Below are positions 38,049-49,078 of a DNA stretch of 64,000 nucleotides, one piece after another. Each line of letters begins with the position of its first letter. The first letter of the stretch is position 1. This stretch comes from CAYFYS01 sp965202905 (GTDB lineage: Bacteria; Pseudomonadota; Alphaproteobacteria; MPNO01). The position numbers and the translations under genes are program-made. Under the pieces are notes generated by a model, which saw only the letters and a list, made by a program, of their open reading frames with translations, did no database searches and was not told the origin of the DNA. The stretch covers positions 496,001 to 560,000 of the forward strand of contig OZ241868.1 of NCBI GenBank assembly GCA_965202905.1, read 5' to 3'.

Positions 38049-39071
38049 ATGTCGATAGTTCAAAAGAACTGGCAGGAACTGATCAAGCCGAACAAGCTCG
38101 AGATCCTGCCGGGTACCGATTCGAGCCGGTTTGCAACCATCGTCGCCGAACCGCTCGAGCGCGGTTTCGGTGTCACGCTCGGCAACGCCCTGCGCCGGGT
38201 GCTGCTGTCCTCGCTGCAGGGCGCGGCCTGCACCGCCATCCAGATCGACGGCGTCTTGCATGAGTTCTCGTCCATCCCCGGGATCCGCGAGGACGTGACC
38301 GACATCGTGCTCAACATCAAGTCGCTGGCGCTGCGCATGCACGGTGACGGGCCCAAGCGGATGTTCCTCAACGGCGCCGGACCCGGCGAGATCACCGCCG
38401 GGATGATCGAAGCCGGACACGACATCGAGATCGTCGAGCCGGACATCGTGATCTGCACGCTGGACGAGGGCGCGAAGATCTCCATGGAGCTCACCGTGGA
38501 CAGCGGCAAGGGCTACGTCCCGGCGACACAGAACCGCGCCGAAGATGCGCCGATCGGCCTGGTGCCGATCGATGCGGTGTTCAGCCCGGTCCGCAAGGTC
38601 GCCTTCCGCGTCGAGAATACCCGCGTCGGCCAGGTGACCGATTACGACAAGCTGTCGCTCGATATCGAGACAAACGGGGTGATCTTGCCCGAGGACGCGG
38701 TGGCGTTGGCCGCACGTATCCTTCAGGACCAGCTCCAGCTTTTCATCAACTTCGAAGAGCTCTCGACCCGTTCGGAGGACATCCAGCCGAGCGAGCCGAC
38801 GCTCAACAAGAACCTGCTGCGCAAAGTCGATGAGCTCGAGCTGTCGGTCCGTTCGGCGAACTGCCTGAAGAACGACAACATCATCTACATCGGCGATCTG
38901 GTGCGGCAATCTGAGCAGGATATGCTGCGCACGCCCAATTTCGGGCGCAAGTCGCTCAATGAGATCAAGGAAGTGCTGGCCACGATGGGGCTGTCGCTCG
39001 GTATGGAGATCACCAGTTGGCCGCCCGAGAACATCGAGGATCTGGCCAGGCGTCTGGACGAGCCCTACTAG
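38049..39071 (+). CDS. rpoA: DNA-directed RNA polymerase subunit alpha
   Basis: The alpha subunit assembles RNA polymerase and contacts activators and UP elements. The 340-residue protein has an N-terminal assembly domain (GFGVTLGNALRRVLLSSLQG) and a C-terminal DNA-binding domain (about 255-325, LELSVRSANCLKNDNI ... TPNFGRKSLNEIKE). It lies between rpsK and rplQ as expected. Confidence 0.98.
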   Translation: MSIVQKNWQELIKPNKLEILPGTDSSRFATIVAEPLERGFGVTLGNALRRVLLSSLQGAACTAIQIDGVLHEFSSIPGIREDVTDIVLNIKSLALRMHGDGPKRMFLNGAGPGEITAGMIEAGHDIEIVEPDIVICTLDEGAKISMELTVDSGKGYVPATQNRAEDAPIGLVPIDAVFSPVRKVAFRVENTRVGQVTDYDKLSLDIETNGVILPEDAVALAARILQDQLQLFINFEELSTRSEDIQPSEPTLNKNLLRKVDELELSVRSANCLKNDNIIYIGDLVRQSEQDMLRTPNFGRKSLNEIKEVLATMGLSLGMEITSWPPENIEDLARRLDEPY

Positions 39072-39105
39072 ACCGGGCCGCCGTCGTTCATCGGGGAGAA
39101 GGGCA

Positions 39106-39552
39106 ATGCGTCACAGGGTTAGCGGCCGCAAGCTCAACCGGAGCAGCGCTCACCGCACGGCGCTGTTCCGCAACATGGCCGCTGCGCTGGTCAAGCACGA
39201 GCAGATCAAGACTACCCTGCCCAAGGCGAAGGAGCTACGCCCGATCGTCGACCGGCTGATCACGCTTGGTAAGCGCGGCAGCGGCGACCTACATGCAAGG
39301 CGGCAGGCGATCCGCCGCCTGGGCGGCGACGCGAAGCTTGCCGACAAGCTGTTCACCACACTCGCCGCGCGCTACGCCGAGCGCCGGGGCGGCTACACCC
39401 GGGTGCTGCGGGCTGGCTTCCGCTACGGCGATTCGGCGCCGATGGCGGTCATCGAGCTGGTCGACCGCGACCCGGAGGCGAAGGGGGTCGATTCCGGCCC
39501 GGTCCAGGTTGCCGAGACGGCCGAAACCGAAGAGGCCATCGTCGGGGCCTGA
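39106..39552 (+). CDS. rplQ: 50S ribosomal protein L17
   Basis: ATG at 39106 opens the conserved MRHRVSGRKLNRSSAHRTAL; the frame is open upstream but overlaps rpoA. The 148-residue protein has a short acidic C-terminal tail. It ends the alpha operon; no clear terminator with a T-tract follows before 39600. Confidence 0.97.
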   Translation: MRHRVSGRKLNRSSAHRTALFRNMAAALVKHEQIKTTLPKAKELRPIVDRLITLGKRGSGDLHARRQAIRRLGGDAKLADKLFTTLAARYAERRGGYTRVLRAGFRYGDSAPMAVIELVDRDPEAKGVDSGPVQVAETAETEEAIVGA

Positions 39553-39599
39553 GCCGCCGCCCCTTTATCAATCGGCCGCAGGCGCGGCATGGTGCGCCG

Positions 39600-41012
<1,413 letters not shown>

Positions 41013-41015
41013 GCG

Positions 41016-42317
41016 GTGGCCGCGGACCCGAGCCTCGGCCTGTTCGATGTCCAGACGCCGCGGCCGCTCGCCGATCGCCTGCGCCCCACCGGCCTTGCCG
41101 AGGTTCTCGGCCAGGATCATCTGCTCGGCTCCGACGGCCCGATCGGGCGGATGCTGGCGGAGAAAAAGCTCGTATCGATGATCCTCTGGGGGCCGCCGGG
41201 CTCGGGAAAGACCACCGTCGCGCGGCTGCTGGCAAGTGCGACCGCGCTGCACTTCGAGCCGCTATCGGCGGTGTTTTCCGGCGTCGCGGACCTGCGCCGC
41301 GTCTTCGAGCAGGCGCGCGGCCGCCGCGCGGCGGGGCAGGGCACGCTCCTGTTCGTCGATGAGATCCACCGGTTCAACCGCGCCCAGCAGGACGGATTCC
41401 TGCCATATGTCGAAGACGGCACGGTCACGCTGATTGGTGCGACCACGGAGAACCCCTCCTTCGAGCTCAACGGGGCCTTGCTCTCGCGCTGTCAGGTCCT
41501 CGTGCTCGCGCGGCTCGACACGGCCGCGCTGGAAGCGCTGCTCTGCCGCGCCGAGGCGGAGACGGGCCGCGCCTTGCCGGTCGAGCCCGAGGCTCGCGTC
41601 GCCTTGTGCGCGATGGCCGACGGTGATGGACGCTTCGTGCTCAACCTTGCCGAGACGGTCTTCGGCCAGCCCGCGGATCAGGCCCTTGACGTCGCCGCGC
41701 TGTCCGCCCTGGTCCAGCGCCGCGCGCCGCTCTACGACAAGGCGCAGGACGGCCACTACAACCTGATCAGCGCGCTGCACAAGTCGATCCGTGGCTCCGA
41801 TGTCGATGCGTCGCTCTACTGGTTCGCCCGCATGCTCGAAGGTGGCGAGGATCCGCGCTACATCGCCCGTCGGCTGACCCGTCTCGCGGCAGAGGATATC
41901 GGCCTTGCCGACCCCAACGCGCTGGTTCAGACGCTCGCCGGCTGGCAGACCTACGAGCGCCTGGGCTCGCCCGAGGGCGAGTTGGCGATTGCCCAGTCGG
42001 TGATCTATCTCGCCGCCGCGCCCAAATCCAACGCGCTCTACCGGGCGTTCGGGGCGGCGGGCGAGGCGGCCCGGCGCACCGGCTCCCTGATGCCGCCGGC
42101 CCATATTCTCAACGCGCCCACCGCGCTGATGAAGGATCTCGGCTACGGCGCCGGCTACACCTACGACCACGACACGCCCGAGGGGTTCTCCGGCGACAAC
42201 TATTTCCCCGACGGGATGTCGCCCGAAACCTATTTCGAGCCGACCGGGCGCGGCCAGGAGGCCGAGGTCGCGAAGCGGCTGAAGGCCTGGGCGGAACGCC
42301 GCAAAGAGCCGCGATGA
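41016..42317 (+). CDS. rarA: Replication-associated recombination protein A (AAA+ ATPase)
   Basis: RarA (MgsA) acts at stalled replication forks and is related to clamp loaders. The 433-residue product has Walker A WGPPGSGKTT, Walker B LFVDEIHRFN and the sensor region GATTENPSFELNGALLSRC. The start is GTG at 41016, 3 bases after the protease stop. The C-terminal domain has PTALMKDLGYG and NYFPDGM, typical of the family. Confidence 0.96.
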   Translation: MAADPSLGLFDVQTPRPLADRLRPTGLAEVLGQDHLLGSDGPIGRMLAEKKLVSMILWGPPGSGKTTVARLLASATALHFEPLSAVFSGVADLRRVFEQARGRRAAGQGTLLFVDEIHRFNRAQQDGFLPYVEDGTVTLIGATTENPSFELNGALLSRCQVLVLARLDTAALEALLCRAEAETGRALPVEPEARVALCAMADGDGRFVLNLAETVFGQPADQALDVAALSALVQRRAPLYDKAQDGHYNLISALHKSIRGSDVDASLYWFARMLEGGEDPRYIARRLTRLAAEDIGLADPNALVQTLAGWQTYERLGSPEGELAIAQSVIYLAAAPKSNALYRAFGAAGEAARRTGSLMPPAHILNAPTALMKDLGYGAGYTYDHDTPEGFSGDNYFPDGMSPETYFEPTGRGQEAEVAKRLKAWAERRKEPR

Positions 42318-42694
42318 AACTCCTGGCCGCAATTGCGCTCGGTGGCGCTGTCGGCGCGCTTGCCCGCCACCTCGTGACCCAACAGATGGGACACTGGCTG
42401 GGCCTCGGCTTTCCGTGGGGGACGTTCACGGTCAACATCATGGGCTCGTTCGTGCTCGGCGCGCTGGCCGAGATGCTCGCCCTGGCGGCGGACGAAGCGC
42501 CCATGCTGCGGGCGGTCCTGATCGTTGGCGTTCTCGGGAGCTTCACCACATTCTCGACCTTCTCGCTCGATGCGGTGCTGCTGTCCCAGCGCGGCCGGCC
42601 TGACCTTGCCGCGGTTTACGTCGCGGCCTCGGTCGTCCTGGCGGTTCTCGGGCTGATCGCCGGGCTGCGGCTTGCGCGCGCGGTGCTGGCATGA
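42314..42694 (+). CDS. fluC: Fluoride efflux channel FluC/CrcB
   Basis: FluC is a dimeric membrane channel that exports fluoride. The 126-residue protein has four helices and the family motifs GGAVGALARHLV, GTFTVNIMGSF and GSFTTFSTFSLDA, the last lining the pore. It overlaps rarA and the next gene by four bases each. No fluoride riboswitch was seen, which fits the absence of an independent leader. Confidence 0.95.
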   Translation: MKLLAAIALGGAVGALARHLVTQQMGHWLGLGFPWGTFTVNIMGSFVLGALAEMLALAADEAPMLRAVLIVGVLGSFTTFSTFSLDAVLLSQRGRPDLAAVYVAASVVLAVLGLIAGLRLARAVLA

Positions 42695-43680
42695 GCCGGG
42701 CGCGCACGATCGCCGTCACGGCCGCGGACGCCGAGATCCGGCTGGACCGCTGGTTCAAGCGACACTACCCGGCGCTGGGTCACGGGCGGCTGGAAAAGCT
42801 GCTGCGCACCGGCCAGGTGCGCCTGGACGGCGGGCGGGCGAAGGCCTCCGCGCGCCTTGCCCCCGGCCAGCGGATCCGGCTCTCACCGGGCATCCTGGAG
42901 CCGCCGGCGCGCGGCGAACGGCTGGAGACGGCGGACCGGGAGTTCATCCGCAGCCTTGTGCTCTACCGCGACGATCGCATCATCGCCATCGACAAGCCGG
43001 CCGGCCTTGCCGTCCAGGGCGGCACCAAGGTCGCAATTTCGGTCGACGCCTTGCTGGATGGACTCCGCTTCGGGTCCGTGGAACGCCCCCGCCTGGTCCA
43101 CCGGCTGGACAAGGCGACCAGCGGCGTCCTGGTGCTCGCCCGCAGCCGCAAGGCCGCCTCGGCCCTGGTCGACGCCTTCCGCGACGGCGGGATCGTCAAG
43201 GAATACTGGGCGCTCGTCGCCGGGGCGCCGCGGCCCGAGCGGGGCAGGATCGATCTGGCGCTCGCCAAGAAACCCGTCGATCCCGCGGGACGGGAGCAGG
43301 TCACCGCCGATGAGCACGACGGCAAACCGGCGCGCACTGAATATGCGGTTGTCGAGTCGGCCGGGCAGGCAGTGTCGTGGCTGTTGCTGATCCCTCGAAC
43401 GGGAAGGACCCATCAGCTCCGCGTGCATTGCCGGGCGCTGGGCGCGCCGATCCTCGGCGACCGGAAATACGGGGGCTTCGCCGCCGCCGAGGACGGCCGG
43501 CTGGCGGTGGAGCGACTCATGCTGCACGCCAGGCGCCTGCGCATTCCTCGCGAAGCCGGCGGGCCGCTCGACGTGACCGCGCCGCTCGACACGGCGATGG
43601 CTGCGCAATGGTCGTTCTACGGCTTCGCCGGGGACTCCGGCCGCGCTATAGAATCGTTTACGGCTGACAGGCCGAGATAA
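42691..43680 (+). CDS. RluC/RluD-family ribosomal pseudouridine synthase
   Basis: The 329-residue enzyme isomerises uridine in rRNA. An N-terminal S4 RNA-binding domain (about 15-75, RLDRWFKRHYPALGHGRLEKLLRTG) precedes the catalytic domain. The catalytic Asp is in HRLDKATSGVLVLAR. The RTGRTHQLRVH motif is also present. Position and sequence suit RluC (23S sites 955/2504/2580 in E. coli), but RluD cannot be excluded. Confidence 0.92.
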   Translation: MSRARTIAVTAADAEIRLDRWFKRHYPALGHGRLEKLLRTGQVRLDGGRAKASARLAPGQRIRLSPGILEPPARGERLETADREFIRSLVLYRDDRIIAIDKPAGLAVQGGTKVAISVDALLDGLRFGSVERPRLVHRLDKATSGVLVLARSRKAASALVDAFRDGGIVKEYWALVAGAPRPERGRIDLALAKKPVDPAGREQVTADEHDGKPARTEYAVVESAGQAVSWLLLIPRTGRTHQLRVHCRALGAPILGDRKYGGFAAAEDGRLAVERLMLHARRLRIPREAGGPLDVTAPLDTAMAAQWSFYGFAGDSGRAIESFTADRPR

Positions 43681-43701
43681 ACCAAATCGTGCCGGGTGAT
43701 C

Positions 43702-44385
43702 ATGTCCAGCGCTCGAAATATTCGTTTTGCCGCCTTCGACCTCGACGGAACGCTGCTCGACAGCGCGGCCTCGATCGTCGAGGGCGTAAGCGCGTGCTGG
43801 GAGGCCTGCGGATTTCCCGCCCCGCAGGCCGATGCGGTCCGGCGGATCATCGGGCTGCCGTGGGAGGAAAGCGTGATCGCTCTGTTGCCCGACGCGGGAC
43901 GCAGGGAGTTCGAGCGGATTCGCGCCTATCACGAAGACGTACGACTGGGCCGTCGGAGCCGTCCAGCGCGGCGAGAGGCGCTCTTTCCCGGTGCGCGCGC
44001 GACGTTGCGCGCCCTGGAGGAGGACGACTACGTGCTCGGCATCGTCACCAGCCGGTCGGGCAACCGGTTGAACGAACTCCTCGAGGCGCACGAAATCGGC
44101 GAGCATTTCTTCGTGATCAAGACCGCCGACATGGGCCCCGGCAAGCCCGCGCCCCATCTGCTCCTCCAGGCGATGGCCGATATCGGCGCGGTGGCGTCCG
44201 ACACGGTGATGATCGGCGATACGACCTTCGATATCGAGATGGCGATCAACGCGGGCGCCCGCGCGGTCGGCGTGAGCTGGGGCGTGCACGAGGTCGGCGA
44301 GCTCGAGGCCGCCGGCGCCCATCGGATCGTCGCCTCCTTCACTGAAATCCGACCGGCCGTCATCGCGATGACCGATGACGACTGA
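43702..44385 (+). CDS. HAD-superfamily hydrolase (phosphoglycolate phosphatase-like)
   Basis: This 227-residue HAD-IA phosphatase has motif I FDLDGTLLDS with the nucleophile Asp, a small helical cap, motif II VTSRSG, the motif III lysine in GPGKPAPH and motif IV IGDTTFDIEMA. The substrate is unknown. ATG at 43702 was preferred over GTG at 43696. The rlu-HAD-ATP12 order is widespread in alphaproteobacteria. Confidence 0.88.
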   Translation: MSSARNIRFAAFDLDGTLLDSAASIVEGVSACWEACGFPAPQADAVRRIIGLPWEESVIALLPDAGRREFERIRAYHEDVRLGRRSRPARREALFPGARATLRALEEDDYVLGIVTSRSGNRLNELLEAHEIGEHFFVIKTADMGPGKPAPHLLLQAMADIGAVASDTVMIGDTTFDIEMAINAGARAVGVSWGVHEVGELEAAGAHRIVASFTEIRPAVIAMTDDD

Positions 44386-44545
44386 TGCGGCGCCGGGTCG
44401 GGCCTCGCCGGATTCATTTCCCGGCGATCGGCTTCGACGGGTCCGCGCGCGGCAAGCGCGGCCCCAGGACCGGCTGACCGGTCCGCCGGCCGATGGCCCG
44501 CTTGGGCCGATTTGTGCAGCCTTGGCAGGATAATCCCGAGACCTC

Positions 44546-45241
44546 ATGGCGCGTCGGTTCTATGAACGGGTCGGTGTCGAGCCCGTGGCAGGCGGGTTCG
44601 CGGTGCTGCTCGACGCCAAGCCGCTGCTCAGCCCCGGCAAGCGGGCGCTGACGCTGCCGGTCGAGGCGCTGGCTCGCGCGGTCGCGGCGGAATGGCAAAG
44701 CCAGGGCGAGCGCATCGAGCCGGCGAGCATGCCGCTCACCCGCCTGGCCAACACCGCGCTCGATACCGTGACCGGGCGGCGCGGCGCTGTGGTCGAAGAG
44801 ATCGCCGGATACGCACAGACCGATCTGGTGTGCTATCGCGTCGCCCGGCCTGAGGCCCTGCGGCGGCGCCAAGCCGAAGCCTGGGATCCGCTGGTCCTTT
44901 GGATGGAACGGGTCCACGGCGTCGGGCTTGCCGCGACCGCGGGGCTGTTGCCGGCGGTCCAGCCCGAGGCCGCGCTCGTTGCGGTGCGCGACGCGGTCGA
45001 AGGCTTCGGCGACTTCGGACTGACGGCGCTGCATGCGGCGACCGGCGCGCTGGGATCGGTGGTGATCGCGCTGGCGATGGCCGGCGGGCGGATCTCGGCG
45101 CAGCAGGCCTTCGAGGCTTCGCTGATCGAAGAGAGCTTCCAGATCGAACGCTGGGGCGAGGACGCCGAGGCCGAAACGCGTCGGGCAAGGCTACGCGAAG
45201 ACCTCGCGGCGGCCGACCGGTTCCTGGGCCTGTGCCGGTGA
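44546..45241 (+). CDS. ATP12-family F1-ATPase assembly chaperone
   Basis: ATP12 proteins bind the F1 alpha subunit during ATP synthase assembly; bacterial members are mainly alphaproteobacterial, reflecting mitochondrial ancestry. The 231-residue protein has RFYERVGVEPVAGGFAVLLDAK at its start, AEWQSQGERIEPASMPLTRLANTALD and a C-terminal EESFQIERWGEDAEA. It overlaps the acylphosphatase gene as GTGA. The 160 bases upstream hold no visible gene. Confidence 0.92.
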   Translation: MARRFYERVGVEPVAGGFAVLLDAKPLLSPGKRALTLPVEALARAVAAEWQSQGERIEPASMPLTRLANTALDTVTGRRGAVVEEIAGYAQTDLVCYRVARPEALRRRQAEAWDPLVLWMERVHGVGLAATAGLLPAVQPEAALVAVRDAVEGFGDFGLTALHAATGALGSVVIALAMAGGRISAQQAFEASLIEESFQIERWGEDAEAETRRARLREDLAAADRFLGLCR

Positions 45242-45513
45242 GAGCCGTCCGGGTCCGGATTACCGGGCGGGTCCAGGGCGTTTGGTTCCGCGCCTGGACC
45301 GAGGCCGAGGCGCGTGAGCGCGCGCTCGACGGCTGGGTGCGCAACCGCCGCGACGGCTCGGTCGAGGCATTGTTCCACGGCCCCGAGGATGTTGTCGATC
45401 GGATGCTCGCGGCCTGCCGGGTCGGTCCGCCCGCCGCTCGGGTGGCGGATGTCGCGGCGGTCGAGGCCGAGGCTCCGGAGGTCGCGGGTTTCACTGTGCG
45501 TCCGTCGGTATGA
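45238..45513 (+). CDS. acyP: Acylphosphatase
   Basis: Acylphosphatase hydrolyses acyl phosphates. GTG at 45238 gives 91 residues with the signature ITGRVQGVWFRAWT (catalytic Arg) and DGWVRNRRDGSVEA (catalytic Asn). The frame is open further upstream within the ATP12 gene. Its last 23 bases overlap the end of lipB on the other strand. Confidence 0.92.
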   Translation: MRAVRVRITGRVQGVWFRAWTEAEARERALDGWVRNRRDGSVEALFHGPEDVVDRMLAACRVGPPAARVADVAAVEAEAPEVAGFTVRPSV

Positions 45514-46141
45514 GTGCGGTCTCGAAAGTGTCCGCGAACGTCCGGCGCAGTACCGCGTCGATGTCTTCCATCGACACCGCGAACCCAAGTGTGGCAAGAG
45601 AGGTGACGCCGTGTGCGCTGATCCCGCAGGGCACGATGCCGTCATAGTGGCCGAGGTCGGGATCGACGTTCAGCGATATGCCGTGGTAGCTCACCCAGCG
45701 ACGCAGACGCAGCCCGACGGCTGCGATCTTGTCCTCGCCGCCGGGCCGGGCGACCCAGATACCGACCCGGCCTTCGCGCCGCTCGCCGGCGACGCCGAAG
45801 GCCGCCAGCGTGGCGATCAGCCAAGCCTCGACCGCGCGCACGAACCGGCGGATGTCGCGGCCGCGCCGGCCGACGTCGAGCATCAGATAGGCCACTCTCT
45901 GGCCCGGGCCGTGATAGGTGAACTCGCCGCCGCGCCCGGTGCGGTGAACGGGAAACCGGTCGGGCGCCAGCAGGTCCTGCGGCCTGGCCGAGGTCCCGGC
46001 GGTATAGAGCGGCGGGTGCTCGACCAGCCACACGAGTTCCGGTGCGGCGCCTTCGCGGATGGCCTCGACGCGCGCTTCCATCGCCGCGACCGCGGGCTCG
46101 TAAGGCTGAAGCCCGGGCTGGACGAGCCATTCGACCTGCAT
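45491..46141 (-). CDS. lipB: Octanoyltransferase LipB
   Basis: LipB moves octanoyl groups from acyl carrier protein to lipoyl domains, the step before LipA. It therefore serves the PDH cluster at 5338-10507, including the lipoylated E1 beta. The 216-residue protein has GGEFTYHGPGQRVAYLML, the catalytic lysine in DKIAAVGLR and the active-site Cys in GIVPCGI. It is convergent with acylphosphatase. Confidence 0.95.
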   Translation of the reverse strand: MQVEWLVQPGLQPYEPAVAAMEARVEAIREGAAPELVWLVEHPPLYTAGTSARPQDLLAPDRFPVHRTGRGGEFTYHGPGQRVAYLMLDVGRRGRDIRRFVRAVEAWLIATLAAFGVAGERREGRVGIWVARPGGEDKIAAVGLRLRRWVSYHGISLNVDPDLGHYDGIVPCGISAHGVTSLATLGFAVSMEDIDAVLRRTFADTFETALIPTDAQ

Positions 46142-46168
46142 GGTCGAAGCTTAGCACGTTTGCGGACC

Positions 46169-46197
46169 TTGCGGTTGTGCCGCCATTTTGGTATCTC
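46169..46197 (+). promoter_or_regulatory. Possible promoter of the tRNA-Leu gene
   Basis: TTGCGG (46169-46174), a 17-base spacer and TATCTC (46192-46197) lie about 47 bases before the mature tRNA 5' end. The match is moderate. Confidence 0.35.
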
Positions 46198-46243
46198 CGC
46201 CCATCGTGAGCGGGCGCGTGTGGTGAGCGGGTCCAGCGAAGTT

Positions 46244-46330
46244 GCGGTCGTGGCGGAATTGGTAGACGCGCAGCGTTGAGGTCGCTGTGGGAGAAATCCC
46301 GTGGAAGTTCGAGTCTTCTCGACCGCACCA
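46244..46330 (+). tRNA. tRNA-Leu (anticodon GAG)
   Basis: An 87-base class II tRNA. The acceptor stem pairs GCGGTCG (46244-46250) with CGACCGC before A and an encoded CCA end. The D-arm contains GGAATTGGTAGACGC. The anticodon stem CAGCG/CGCTG encloses the loop TTGAGGT with anticodon GAG. A long variable arm (GTGGGAGAAATCCCGT) and the T-arm GTTCGAGTC follow, as in bacterial tRNA-Leu. Confidence 0.96.
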
Positions 46331-46428
46331 ATTCATCGGGCCCGCCCACCCCGGAGCGGGCCCGATCCTGATTCCGCGAGGACCGGCGGTTGGGCCCGGC
46401 GGGCCGGCGCCAATAGTCTCGATATGGG

Positions 46429-47812
46429 ATGCGAGGAATGGCGGGTCACGACCGCAGCGCGTCGGCCGCCGACCCGATCGACATGATCCCCGACATCGCG
46501 ATCTCGGTCGGCGATGCGATCGAGGCCGCTCAGCCCACGCGCGTGGTCGGGCTGACCTCGGCGCTGCACTACGCCGAGCTGGCGGACCTGCTCGAGCAGC
46601 TCAACCCGGACCAGCGCGCGCGTCTGGTCGAGATCCTGGCGCCGGGCTTCGCGCCGGAGATCCTGCCCGAGCTCGACGAGGCGGTGCGTGAAGAGGTGGC
46701 CGGGCATCTCGGCGCCCAGCTCCTGGCCGGCGCCATTGTCCGCCTGGAGTCCGATGATGCGCTGGTGCTGCTCTCCTCGCTGAAAGAGGCCCGGCAGCGT
46801 CAGGTGATGCAGGCGATCCCGATGGCCCTGCGCGACTCGCTCGAGCAGGGACTCGCCTATCCTGAGGACAGCGCCGGGCGGCTGATGCAGCGCGACCTGG
46901 TCGCGGTGCCCATGTTCTGGACGGTCGGCGAGACCATCGACTACCTGCGCCAGGCGGACAGCCTGCCCAGCGACTTCTACGACATCTTCGTCGTCGATCC
47001 CGGTCACCGGCCGGTCGGCGCCGTGTCGCTAGCCATGTGCTGCGCGCCCGCCGCCCGGCGCCGATGCAGGACTTGGCGCGCCGTGAGGTCGTCGCGGTCC
47101 CGGTCATCATGGACCAGGAGGAGGTCGCCTTCATCTTCGCCCGGAAGGATCTGGTCTCGGCGCCGGTCGTCGATGACGGCGGCCGGCTGATTGGCGTGAT
47201 CACCGTCGATGATGTCGTCGACGTTATCCATGAGGAGGCCGAGGAAGTCTTGATGCGCCTGGGCGGCGTCTCCGAGACCGATATCTACCAGGCGGTGCTC
47301 GATACCGGCAAGGCGCGGTTCTCCTGGCTGTTCGTCAACCTTGTGACGACCGTTCTGGCCTCCATCGTCATCTGGCTCTTCCAGGGGACGATCGAGCAGA
47401 TCGTCGTGCTTGCCGTCCTGATGCCGATCGCGGCCTCGATGGGCGGCAATGCCGGCGCCCAGTCGCTAACCGTCGCGGTCCGCGCGATTGCGATGCGTGA
47501 CCTGACGCCGGCCAACGCCTTCAGGATGCTGTCCAAGGAGTGCCTGGTGGGACTGTTCAACGGGCTGTGCTTCGCCGCGATCATTGGCGCGATCGCCTGG
47601 GTCTGGTCAGGCGAGTCCTCAATCGGCGCGGTCATGGCGGCGGCCATGACGGTCACGATGTTCATCGCCGGGCTCGCCGGCGCCGCCATCCCGTTCGGGC
47701 TGTCCCGGACAGGGATCGATCCGGCGATCGCCTCGGGGTGCTGCTGACCACGGTCACCGACGTGATCGCGTTCCTCGCCTTCCTCGGCCTCGCCGCCTGG
47801 TTTCTGATCTGA
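46429..47812 (+). pseudogene. mgtE: MgtE magnesium transporter gene with two single-base deletions
   Basis: MgtE is a Mg2+ channel with a cytoplasmic N domain, paired CBS domains and five membrane helices. All parts are present but in three frames. The first frame ends in family sequence at about 47034 (VGAVSLA) and resumes one frame back as LRARRPAPMQDLA; one extra C would restore it. The second break is at about 47735 in a G run: GIDPAIASG is followed one frame back by VLLTTVTDVIAFLAFLGLA. Both look like shortened homopolymers, so sequencing error is possible. The start may be ATG 46429 or 46438. Confidence 0.85.
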
Positions 47813-47834
47813 GCAAGGAGCGCCCGCACCCGCC

Positions 47835-48515
47835 ATGGCCACTGTCCTGATAACCGGAAGCAACCGCGGGATTGGTCTCGCGCTGGCCGACAAATATGCC
47901 GCGCGCGGCGACCGGGTGATTGCGACCTGCCGCGACCCAGGCACGGCCGCCGCACTGGCCGGCATATCCGGCGACATCGCGGTCGAACCGATGGATGTTG
48001 CCGATCACGCCAGCGTCGATGCGCTGGCCGCCAGATTGTCCGGGGTGTCGCTCGATCTCGTGATCAACAATGCCGGCGTCGCCGGCGGCTCGCATCAGGT
48101 CTTCGGCGACATGGATTACGCGATCTGGGCGGAGACGTTTCGCATCAACACCATGGGGCCGATGAAGGTCGCCGAGGCCTTTCGTGCCGGGCTCTCGTCC
48201 GGCGGGCGCGGCGTGCTGGCCTGTCTCACCTCGCAGATGGGCTCGATCGCGCAGGCCGGCGGCGGGTGCTACGCCTACCGATCCAGCAAGGCGGCGCTGA
48301 ACATGGTCGGCCGCAACCTGGCCGGCGAAATGTCCCGGCAAGGGATCGTCGTCGTGCTGGTCCATCCCGGGTGGGTTCGGACCGAAATGGGCGGCGCCGC
48401 TGCTCCGCTGACCGCCGAGGCCAGCGCCAAGGACCTCGCCGCGCTATTCGACCGCCTCACTCCTGCCGATAGCGGCCGGTTCTTCGATCACACCGGCGGC
48501 AGCCTGGCCTGGTAG
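47835..48515 (+). CDS. Short-chain dehydrogenase/reductase (CsgA-like)
   Basis: The 226-residue protein is a classical SDR with the cofactor motif TGSNRGIGLA, NNAGV and the catalytic YAYRSSKAAL (Tyr and Lys). The small size and the C-terminal GRFFDHTGGSLAW resemble the C-factor (CsgA) subgroup. The substrate is unknown. It starts 22 bases after mgtE. Confidence 0.9.
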   Translation: MATVLITGSNRGIGLALADKYAARGDRVIATCRDPGTAAALAGISGDIAVEPMDVADHASVDALAARLSGVSLDLVINNAGVAGGSHQVFGDMDYAIWAETFRINTMGPMKVAEAFRAGLSSGGRGVLACLTSQMGSIAQAGGGCYAYRSSKAALNMVGRNLAGEMSRQGIVVVLVHPGWVRTEMGGAAAPLTAEASAKDLAALFDRLTPADSGRFFDHTGGSLAW

Positions 48516-48640
48516 CGCGTCTGTTAACTCAAGATCGAGAGCGCGCCGATTCCGTTTCCTGGAAGCGGTGGCCATGACCGACAGGCGGCACCGGCCGTGG
48601 ATCGTCGCCCGGAGGCGGCCTGCCATGCTATCTTGCGGTC

Positions 48641-49078
48641 ATGTCGTTGCACCTGCTCAAGATGGCTGTCGGCGCCCACGGGTTCGAAGATCTGACGAGG
48701 CGTCAGGCCGACCGTCTGGCGAATCTGCGTGCGGCCGGCGAGCCTGCCGTGCTGCGCCATCTGACCCGGAGCACGCCGCGCCGGGCCGAGGAAGTGCTCG
48801 ATGGCGGCTCGATCTACTGGGTGATGGCCGGCGCGATCCGCGCCCGCCAACCGATCATGGCGCTGGAGCCCGCAGTCGGCCGCAGCGGCCGACCGCGCTG
48901 CGCGATCGTCCTTGATCCGACGCTGGCCGCGACCGAGCCGATGCCCTACCGGGCTTTCCAGGGCTGGCGCTATTTGAACGACGAGAATGCGCCGGCGGAT
49001 CGCGCCTCGGGCGCCGATGGCCTCGACGACTTGCCGGTAAGTATGCGGGCCGAGCTGCGCCGGTTGGGACTGGTCTGA
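48641..49078 (+). CDS. DUF1489 family protein
   Basis: This 145-residue protein matches the DUF1489 family of alphaproteobacteria in length and sequence. Features are an N-terminal LHLLKMAVGAHGFEDL, the central GSIYWVMAGAIRARQPI and RAFQGWRYL near the C-terminus. The function is unknown. It has no signal peptide or membrane segment. Confidence 0.88.
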   Translation: MSLHLLKMAVGAHGFEDLTRRQADRLANLRAAGEPAVLRHLTRSTPRRAEEVLDGGSIYWVMAGAIRARQPIMALEPAVGRSGRPRCAIVLDPTLAATEPMPYRAFQGWRYLNDENAPADRASGADGLDDLPVSMRAELRRLGLV

